From the NCBI RefSeq assembly GCF_034479615.1, contig NZ_CP140255.1, positions 1,612,001-1,676,000 on the forward strand: DNA of 64,000 nucleotides. Direction: 5' to 3'. The notes beneath the pieces are model-generated. The model ran no database searches. It was not told the origin of the DNA and saw only the letters and a list, made by a program, of their open reading frames with translations. A program made the position numbers and the translations under genes. How positions within the stretch are numbered: position 1 is the first letter of the stretch; every line of letters begins with the position of its first letter. The DNA comes from Vreelandella neptunia (lineage in GTDB: Bacteria > Pseudomonadota > Gammaproteobacteria > Pseudomonadales > Halomonadaceae). This document shows positions 58,121 to 64,000 of this stretch, one piece after another.

Positions 58121-61100
58121 CTATTCGGAGCGTGTGTCTTGCTGCGCCTGTTTGCGCTTCTCACGTGGGTCGTTGTGGGCCCGGGTGCGGCGACGGCGCG
58201 GTTTAGGCGCTTCTTCCGTTACTGTGGCTTCAGCGGGTGCTTCACTGGCGACCGGCTGAGCGTCTGCTTCAGCTGCAGTGGCTTCAGTCGCAGGTGTTTC
58301 AGTCGCTGCTAGTTCGTCACTGCTCTTTTCAGAGCTATTGTCAGAACCGCCGTCAGAGCTATCATCAGAACTCTTAGGTTCAGCGCTACTCTCTTCAGCG
58401 CTTTTTTCTTCAACGCTTCTGTCTTCAGCGTTTGTGTCTTTAACACTCTTAGGCTCATCACCTTTTTCTGCGCTGTCTTGCTGCGGCTCGCTGTTGGCAG
58501 GCTCTTCAGTTGAAGGGGCTGCGGAGACACTCTCAGAAGCGCTCTCAGAAGTACTCTCAGCAACCTCTGGGTTTGACGCTTCCTGGCGGGTTTGGGTCTT
58601 AGCTGAAACTTCTTCGGGCTGACGCTCGTCGCTGCTTTGATCCGTATCCGCACTATTGAAAGGTGCCGGGGAGGCCGCCTCTTCAATAGTTGCCGTTGGG
58701 TCAACGGCGTTGTCTGCAGGCGGTTCGATGGCTTCAGGCGCTGCCTGTTCACTAGCACTGGGCTGCTGGCTATCGTCGGTTTTCTCACTTTCAGTCGGCT
58801 CTGCGTTGGCCTTGGCTGTTGCTGAGGTCTCCTCAGATGGCGCTGACGGCTCTTCGCTGGCTGTGGCCTCCGGTTCGCTTGTCTTTGCAACGGCCTCATT
58901 TTGCTCAACGGTGGCGGCAGTTGACGTTTGCTCCGTTGGTGAAGCCGCTTTAGGCTGACGGCGCTGGTGCGTCGACTTGCGCGCTTTAGCGTTTTCTGCC
59001 ACGGGCCGATCGGCGGTCGTTGCGTCGTCCGCTTGCTCGGCGTTGGGCTCAGGCGCATCGGCTGCTGCCGCTTCTGGCTGAGCGGTGACGTCCGAGTCCG
59101 ATCCTAGTGCAATCGTTGTGTCATTTGTCGCTGCTTTAGCCACCTGTGCCTGTTCTTCTGCCTCAGGGGCTTCGGCTGGCTCTGGTGTCACTGCGGGCGC
59201 TTCACTCTGAGCCTCGGCCTGCAGTTTTAACTGCTCAGCTTCTGCCTGGGGATTGATCGCCTGGGTGCGCGTGCGGTTACGCGGGTTATTACGCGTACGC
59301 TTCGGCTTGCCGTCATCCTGCTTGGTCTCGACGTTCTTGGGCTCTGAACTCTTGGCCGTTTCATCGCGCTGACTGTCGCGGTTTTTGTCACCACCATCAC
59401 GACGTGACTCTTTCTGCGCTGCACTTCTGCCGCTGGTGCTCTCTTTAGAGCCCTCTTTGGTGGCGCTGTCTTTGGAAGAGCTATCTTTGGAAGAGCTAGA
59501 AGAGCTATCAGCATGGTTCTCTTTACGAGGCGCTTTGGCTGATTCTTGACCGTTAGCGTCGTCCTGCTGGGGGTGACGACGGCGGTTTCGGGTACGGCTG
59601 GGGCCGCTACGCTTATCACTACTGTCGTCACTGGCAGGACGCGGTGTGCTGCTGCGCTGCTCGGCTTTCTGTTCAGTTTTTTGTTCAGCTTTGGGCTCGG
59701 GGCGGGCGCTGTTATCGCTGCGCGACTCATTACGGCTGGCGTTGTCGCCTCGCTCGCCACGCGACGACTTTTGCCGCGACTCGCCGCTGCGTTGATTGGT
59801 TTTGCGCTCGCTTGGCTTGCGCGGCGCGGGTGTTTCAACCTTGGGCTCTGGCGTGGCTTCGGCGCTGCTTTCGTCGCTACCGAGCAACTTGGCGAAGCCG
59901 CGGATAAAGCGCCCAATAACGCTGGGTTGTTCGCTGGTCACAGGTGCTGCTTTGACCGCTGGAGCTGCAGCGGGCGCCTTCTCTTCCGTTTGCAGCGATG
60001 CCGGCGCGGGAGCGTTGTGGGTAACACTCTTGACGGCGGCTTCGGCGCGTTGAGCGGGCGGCACGAAGCTGGGTGTCGGCTCTTTGCCTACTTCGGTATC
60101 GGTGGAGAGCTCAAAGCTCGATAGGCTTTGGGTGTCATCCTCGTCCAGGTGATCATCACGCAGGCGCTGTACGTCGTAGTGAGGCGTATCCATGTCAGGA
60201 TTGGGCAGCAGTACTACGCGAACATTCTGGCGAGACTCTAGATCTGCCAGCACGCTGCGTTTTTCATTGAGCAAGTAAGTCGCCACGGGTACCGGCAGAA
60301 TGGCGCGAATTTGCGCGCTGTTCTCTTTCATCGCCTCTTCTTCAATCAGACGCATGATGGACAGCGACAGCGAGCGAACATCGCGAATGGTGCCTTGGCC
60401 ATTACAGCGCGGGCAGACCACGCCGCTGGTTTCCCCCAGCGAGGGACGCAGGCGCTGGCGGGACATTTCCATCAGGCCAAAGCGTGAAATACGCCCAATT
60501 TGCACCCGTGCGCGATCCAGCTTGAGGGCATCACGCATGCGGTTTTCAACTTCACGCTGGTTGCGCGCAGGCCCCATGTCGATAAAGTCGATCACCACCA
60601 AACCGCCAATATCGCGCAGGCGCAGTTGGCGGGCGATCTCGTCGGCGGCTTCAGAGTTGGTCTGTAGTGCCGTCTCTTCGATATCGCTGCCCCGGGTGGC
60701 GCGGGCGGAGTTGATATCGATGGAGACCAGCGCCTCAGTGTGGTCGATCACAATCGAGCCACCAGAAGGCAGCTTCACTTCGCGCTGATAGGCGGTTTCG
60801 ATTTGTGATTCGATCTGGAAGCGCGAGAATAGCGGGACTTCGTCCGCGTAGAGCTTGATCTTCTGCTGATAGGAGGGCATCACCTGGCGGATGAAGGCCA
60901 GCGCTTCAGCGTGAATCTCGGGGCTGTCGATCAGTACTTCGCCAATGTCCTGGCGTAGGTAGTCGCGCATGGCGCGAATGATGACGTTGGATTCCCGGTA
61001 GATCAGGAACGGGGCAGGGCGCTTGGCGGCTTCGGTGGTGATCGATTCCCACACCTGAACGAGGTAATCCAAATCCCACTGTAGCTCTTCCGGGTTACGA

Positions 61101-61615
61101 CCGATGCCCGCGGTGCGCACAATCAGGCCCATTTTATCCGGCACGGTGAGCTGGCCCATGGCGTCTTTGAGCTGGCTGCGCTCGTCGCCTTCGATACGGC
61201 GAGAAATACCGCCCGCACGCGGATTATTGGGCATCAATACTAAAAAGCGCCCAGCCAGGCTGACAAAAGTAGTTAGCGCGGCGCCTTTATTGCCACGCTC
61301 CTCTTTATCGACCTGGACGATGACCTCTTGGCCCTCTTTAAGCACTTCTTTAATGCTCGGACGTCCGGAAACATCTTTGACAAAGTACTCGCGAGAGATC
61401 TCTTTGAGGGGCAAAAAGCCGTGTCGGTCGGCGCCGTAGTCAACGAAGGCGGCTTCCAAGGAGGGCTCTACACGGGTGATTTTGCCGCGATAGATATTGG
61501 CTTTTTTCTGTTCTCTTGCGCCGGATTCGATATCTAAATCGTATAGGCGTTGTCCATCAACTAAAGCGACACGCAGCTCTTCGGGCTGGGTCGCATTGAT
61601 AAGCATCCGTTTCAT
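58121..61615 (-). CDS. rne: RNase E
   Basis: Endoribonuclease that starts most mRNA decay and matures rRNA and tRNA. The catalytic half (1 to about 520) has the S1 domain (about 38-120), the magnesium ligands Asp300 and Asp343, and the Zn-link Cys401-Pro-Arg-Cys404. The C-terminal half (about 520-1164) is low-complexity and rich in Glu, Ala, Ser and Lys, with an Arg-rich end (PRRRRTR), where RNA and degradosome partners bind in other species. The start at 61615 ([10 protein letters not shown]) is the canonical one; an open frame continues 36 codons upstream. Length 1164, longer than E. coli (1061). Confidence 0.97.
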   Translation of the reverse strand: MKRMLINATQPEELRVALVDGQRLYDLDIESGAREQKKANIYRGKITRVEPSLEAAFVDYGADRHGFLPLKEISREYFVKDVSGRPSIKEVLKEGQEVIVQVDKEERGNKGAALTTFVSLAGRFLVLMPNNPRAGGISRRIEGDERSQLKDAMGQLTVPDKMGLIVRTAGIGRNPEELQWDLDYLVQVWESITTEAAKRPAPFLIYRESNVIIRAMRDYLRQDIGEVLIDSPEIHAEALAFIRQVMPSYQQKIKLYADEVPLFSRFQIESQIETAYQREVKLPSGGSIVIDHTEALVSIDINSARATRGSDIEETALQTNSEAADEIARQLRLRDIGGLVVIDFIDMGPARNQREVENRMRDALKLDRARVQIGRISRFGLMEMSRQRLRPSLGETSGVVCPRCNGQGTIRDVRSLSLSIMRLIEEEAMKENSAQIRAILPVPVATYLLNEKRSVLADLESRQNVRVVLLPNPDMDTPHYDVQRLRDDHLDEDDTQSLSSFELSTDTEVGKEPTPSFVPPAQRAEAAVKSVTHNAPAPASLQTEEKAPAAAPAVKAAPVTSEQPSVIGRFIRGFAKLLGSDESSAEATPEPKVETPAPRKPSERKTNQRSGESRQKSSRGERGDNASRNESRSDNSARPEPKAEQKTEQKAEQRSSTPRPASDDSSDKRSGPSRTRNRRRHPQQDDANGQESAKAPRKENHADSSSSSSKDSSSKDSATKEGSKESTSGRSAAQKESRRDGGDKNRDSQRDETAKSSEPKNVETKQDDGKPKRTRNNPRNRTRTQAINPQAEAEQLKLQAEAQSEAPAVTPEPAEAPEAEEQAQVAKAATNDTTIALGSDSDVTAQPEAAAADAPEPNAEQADDATTADRPVAENAKARKSTHQRRQPKAASPTEQTSTAATVEQNEAVAKTSEPEATASEEPSAPSEETSATAKANAEPTESEKTDDSQQPSASEQAAPEAIEPPADNAVDPTATIEEAASPAPFNSADTDQSSDERQPEEVSAKTQTRQEASNPEVAESTSESASESVSAAPSTEEPANSEPQQDSAEKGDEPKSVKDTNAEDRSVEEKSAEESSAEPKSSDDSSDGGSDNSSEKSSDELAATETPATEATAAEADAQPVASEAPAEATVTEEAPKPRRRRTRAHNDPREKRKQAQQDTRSE

Positions 61616-62233
61616 AGTGTCTCGCATAGCGTTGCGTGCCGGCGAACTGCCTATTGGGTGACGTAGGCGAATCGCTGGGTGCTGCGTGCTTGTGCTCGGC
61701 GCATTGCAATGCTGACGCGTCAAGCCGGGAAGGCGTCATCGCCAACCCGGCCAATAGGGCGTTGAGTACGTGGCGGAGGCAGGACGTGTTCCGGTGGCTG
61801 TCACGTCCATCCGGCCCTGCTGACACCGCCAACACCTGGCATTCATCGATTCACCAACGCCGGCCACCGGCACAGCGTTGAACTTTTCGCCCGGAGTCAG
61901 TCATCGCCTTGTGACGAATAAGGCGGAGCTGCTCAGGGCGTGGCGTTGTTTAGTTGCTGCCTGCCGTTGAGGGCAAGGCTTACTTTCCTCTGCCGGCATA
62001 AACACGGGCGGCAGAGTTACTGCATTTTTAAGATCAGTTTTAATACTGTAAAACGGGCAATGCGTACACTGGTGCCGTTTTTGCGTTCAGGCCTGCGTGT
62101 TAGTCGGGCAGGCGCATTAACCAAGCTCAGCGGTGATGCTCTCTGCTAACAAATTTAATCAATTAGCTATCGAACAGCTAGTCACTAGCGCTAGACAAGA
62201 CAGCTTTCTGCGCTTAGCTGGTGAACGATTTCG
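61616..62233 (-). promoter_or_regulatory. Long structured rne leader
   Basis: The 706 bases between rne and rluC hold no gene I can support. The part before rne is full of inverted repeats: GCCGGG-AA-GGCG-TCAT-CGCC-AA-CCCGGC (61724-61751, a hairpin with a symmetric 2x2 internal loop), GGACGTG/CACGTCC (61782-61788 with 61802-61808), CAACGC/GCGTTG (61855-61860 with 61875-61880) and CTCTGCCG/CGGCAGAG (61988-61995 with 62009-62016). In E. coli, RNase E controls its own mRNA through hairpins in a 361-base leader; this region is the likely counterpart. Confidence 0.55.
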
Positions 62234-62262
62234 AATATAACAGTAAAGACTACGACCAGCAA
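62234..62262 (-). promoter_or_regulatory. Candidate rne promoter
   Basis: On the minus strand a TTGCTG -35 (62262-62257) and TATATT -10 (62239-62234) are 17 bases apart. A start near 62227 would give a leader of about 610 bases. The -35 is weak. Confidence 0.35.
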
Positions 62263-62294
62263 TTGACGCAATGCCCTTGGGTCTACGCTAGAAT
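62263..62294 (+). promoter_or_regulatory. Candidate rluC promoter
   Basis: TTGACG (62263-62268) lies 20 bases before TAGAAT (62289-62294), 28 bases upstream of rluC. The spacing is too long for an ideal sigma70 promoter. The -35 abuts the -35 of the candidate rne promoter on the other strand. Confidence 0.3.
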
Positions 62295-62321
62295 GCCGTT
62301 TTTAAGCAGGAGTAAGTAGTA

Positions 62322-63263
62322 ATGTCCGAAGGGCGTGAAGTGCAGTGGGTGGATATCGCCCCGGAGCAAGCAGGGCAGCGAATTGATAATTTTCTCATGA
62401 CGCGGCTTAAAGGGGCGCCTCGCGCGCTTATTTATCGCATCGTGCGTAAAGGCGAAGTGCGCGTTAATAAAAAGCGTGTGAAGGTGGATTACCGTTTGCA
62501 AGCGGGGGATTTAGTACGCGTTCCGCCGCTGCGTTTGGCGCCTCGCGAAGCGGTGAAGGAAGTCAGTGATAATTTGCGCGACCTGCTGGTAGGCAGCGTT
62601 ATCATGGAAGGCCCCGATTGGATGGTGCTTAACAAACCCTCTGGTTTGGCGGTGCATGGCGGCAGCGGGGTTAAAATTGGTTTAATAGAAGCGCTGCGCC
62701 AGGTGCGCGATGATCTAAGCTTTCTGGAACTGGTTCACCGCTTGGATCGCGATACATCCGGCTGTTTGCTGCTGGCCAAGTCGCGAGATGCGCTGGTGAC
62801 GCTGAACGAGTCGCTGAAAAAGCATGGCATGGATAAGCGTTACCTGGCCCTGGTCAGTGGGCGCTGGCCTGCGCGGAAAACCTATGAGAGTGCTCGGTTA
62901 GACCGCTTTGATGCCGGTAACGGCGAGCGGAGGGTAAGGGTAGATCCCAACGGGAAAGTGTCGCGCACCCACTTTTCAGTGGTCGAAACCTTCGAAAAAG
63001 TAACCCTTATAGAGGCTGAGCCGGTCACGGGCCGTACCCACCAGATTCGCGTACATGCCGCCCACGCAGGCCATGCGTTATTAGGTGACGATAAGTACGC
63101 TACCCGTGAAAGTGGTCTGCTCACCAAGCAGTTAGGGCTGGGGCGTCTGTTCCTTCATGCGCGAGCGCTGACCTTTCCTGAGCCTACTAACGGCCGCCCG
63201 GTTACCGTCAAGGCGCCGTTGCCAGAAGCTCTGGAAGAAACGCTCAAGCGCGCCCGTCAATAA
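62322..63263 (+). CDS. rluC: RluC, 23S rRNA pseudouridine synthase
   Basis: Makes pseudouridines 955, 2504 and 2580 (E. coli numbering) in 23S rRNA. An S4 RNA-binding domain (about 18-75) precedes the RluA-family catalytic domain with HRLDRDTSG at 139-147; Asp142 is the expected catalytic residue. Length 313. An AGGAG site precedes the ATG. Divergent from rne, as in E. coli. Confidence 0.96.
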   Translation: MSEGREVQWVDIAPEQAGQRIDNFLMTRLKGAPRALIYRIVRKGEVRVNKKRVKVDYRLQAGDLVRVPPLRLAPREAVKEVSDNLRDLLVGSVIMEGPDWMVLNKPSGLAVHGGSGVKIGLIEALRQVRDDLSFLELVHRLDRDTSGCLLLAKSRDALVTLNESLKKHGMDKRYLALVSGRWPARKTYESARLDRFDAGNGERRVRVDPNGKVSRTHFSVVETFEKVTLIEAEPVTGRTHQIRVHAAHAGHALLGDDKYATRESGLLTKQLGLGRLFLHARALTFPEPTNGRPVTVKAPLPEALEETLKRARQ

Positions 63264-63301
63264 CTTCTTTTTCACCGCGTTGCCTTTTACAGGGAGCTGC
63301 C

Positions 63302-63946
63302 ATGCAGTATGAGTTAATTATATTTGATTGGGACGGCACCTTGATGGACTCGGTGCCGCGGATTGTGTCGTGTATGCAGGCGGCTGCTTTAGAGGCTGAG
63401 TGGGGGGCGCTTACAGCGGCTGAGGTGGAAGATATTATTGGCCTGGGGCTACCCGAGGCAATTGCCCAGCTTTGTCCAGGTATTTTACCTGCACAGGCAG
63501 AGCGGCTTCGCGAACGTTATGCGCACCACTTTGTGCAGGCCGACGCCACGCCGATGGCGTTTTTTGGCGGTGTCGAAGCTCATATCGCCCGTTTGCGCGG
63601 GCATGAGCAGCAGCGTTTAGCGGTCGCAACAGGTAAAAGTCGTCGCGGACTTGAGCGTATTTTTGCTGAGACTGGCAGTGGCGCGTGGTTTCATGCCAGC
63701 CGCACCGCGGATGAAACTCGTTCCAAGCCGCACCCACAGATGCTTTCAGAGTTGTTGGTTGAGCTTGCGGTGCCGGTCGAGCGGGCGGTAATGGTCGGCG
63801 ATACCGAGTATGACTTGGAAATGGCTAGGGCAGTGGGAATGGATCGGGTGGGTGTAAGCTATGGGGTGCATACGCCTGAGCGCTTGGCAATGAGCGAGCC
63901 AAAGTGGATTGCCCATAGCGTTGACGAGCTTTTTGATCGGTTATAA
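63302..63946 (+). CDS. HAD-family phosphatase (Gph-like)
   Basis: A 214-residue haloacid-dehalogenase-type hydrolase. Motif I is FDWDGTLMDS with nucleophile Asp9 and acid/base Asp11; a helical cap (about 18-85), motif II Thr in VATGKSRRGL, motif III Lys in RSKPHPQM and motif IV GDTEYDLEMA follow. Phosphoglycolate phosphatase-like activity is a reasonable guess but the substrate is unknown. The rluC-HAD-sppA order matches Pseudomonas. Confidence 0.92.
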   Translation: MQYELIIFDWDGTLMDSVPRIVSCMQAAALEAEWGALTAAEVEDIIGLGLPEAIAQLCPGILPAQAERLRERYAHHFVQADATPMAFFGGVEAHIARLRGHEQQRLAVATGKSRRGLERIFAETGSGAWFHASRTADETRSKPHPQMLSELLVELAVPVERAVMVGDTEYDLEMARAVGMDRVGVSYGVHTPERLAMSEPKWIAHSVDELFDRL

Positions 63947-63955
63947 GGACATTTT

Positions 63956-64000
63956 ATGAGTGACGATCCAACCCGCCAAGAGGGTGCACAAGAGGGTCAT
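63956..64000 (+). CDS. 5' end of probable signal peptide peptidase sppA (partial)
   Basis: An ATG at 63956 with a TAAGGAC ribosome-binding site opens a frame of 15 codons, MSDDPTRQEGAQEGH, that runs off the window. The hydrophilic acidic start alone does not identify it. Its place after rluC and the HAD gene suggests sppA, the membrane protease that degrades cleaved signal peptides. Confidence 0.5.
   Translation, partial: MSDDPTRQEGAQEGH

Noticed and set aside
58278-60124. Long open frames on the plus strand and in other minus-strand frames across the 3' half of rne
   Set aside because: They mirror the biased, GC-rich low-complexity codons of the RNase E tail, lack family resemblance and good ribosome-binding sites, and produce Arg- or Ser-rich nonsense.
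61636-62149. Small plus-strand open frames (81 and 69 codons) in the rne-rluC gap
   Set aside because: No ribosome-binding sites, no recognisable domains, and they overlap the inverted repeats of the rne leader, which explains the sequence better.

Overview
The window is 64 kb of gammaproteobacterial core chromosome, most likely from a Halomonas or close relative (Halomonadaceae). The inference rests on gene order, which follows the Pseudomonas aeruginosa mla-murA-his ... dcw ... secA-argJ and lol-comEC-lpxK-kdsB-murB-rne-rluC blocks with a few departures, on moderately GC-rich sequence, and on long acidic tails such as that of RNase E. I see no phage, insertion sequence, tRNA, rRNA operon or CRISPR array. 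There are 61 protein genes (the last is cut by the window edge) and one RNA gene, rnpB.

Layout: (1) 0.2-5.0 kb, mlaFEDCB-ibaG-murA: phospholipid retrograde transport, a BolA-like protein and the first step of peptidoglycan synthesis. (2) 5.2-8.6 kb, hisG-hisD and a convergent DegS/AlgW-type periplasmic protease; a multi-branched inverted-repeat element lies between murA and hisG. (3) 8.7-16.6 kb, Nif3-like protein, zapG, zapE, rplM-rpsI, the cytochrome bc1 operon petABC, and sspA-sspB. (4) 16.6-19.8 kb on the minus strand, lpoA-yraN-diaA-BON lipoprotein, then divergent rsmI and rnpB. (5) 21.3-39.0 kb, the division and cell wall (dcw) cluster rsmH-ftsL-ftsI-murE-murF-mraY-murD-ftsW-murG-murC-ddl-ftsQ-ftsA-ftsZ-lpxC, tightly coupled except for a 313-base gap before ftsA; mraZ is absent from its usual place. 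(6) 39.1-45.3 kb, a DUF721 gene (minus), a small exported-type ORF ending in an RGPP motif just upstream of secA, then secA, argJ and a Nudix-ThiE fusion. (7) 45.4-47.4 kb on the minus strand, the agmatine-to-putrescine pair aguA-aguB. (8) 47.5-58.0 kb, a single LolC/E-type permease with lolD, DUF2062 (minus), comEC, msbA, lpxK, a Trm112-like gene, kdsB, a low-molecular-weight tyrosine phosphatase and murB. (9) 58.1-64.0 kb, rne (minus) with a very long structured leader, then rluC, a HAD phosphatase and the start of probable sppA.

The main theme is envelope building: peptidoglycan precursors (murA-G, mraY, ddl), septation (fts genes), LPS (lpxC, lpxK, kdsB, msbA), lipoprotein and phospholipid sorting (lol, mla) and secretion (secA). 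The best candidate for something undescribed is the 120-residue protein at 39706-40068. It has the position, export-type N-terminus and C-terminal arrest-like motif expected of a SecM-type secretion monitor for secA, but little resemblance to the E. coli SecM arrest sequence beyond the RGPP core. The second candidate is the cloverleaf-like element at 5095-5178.
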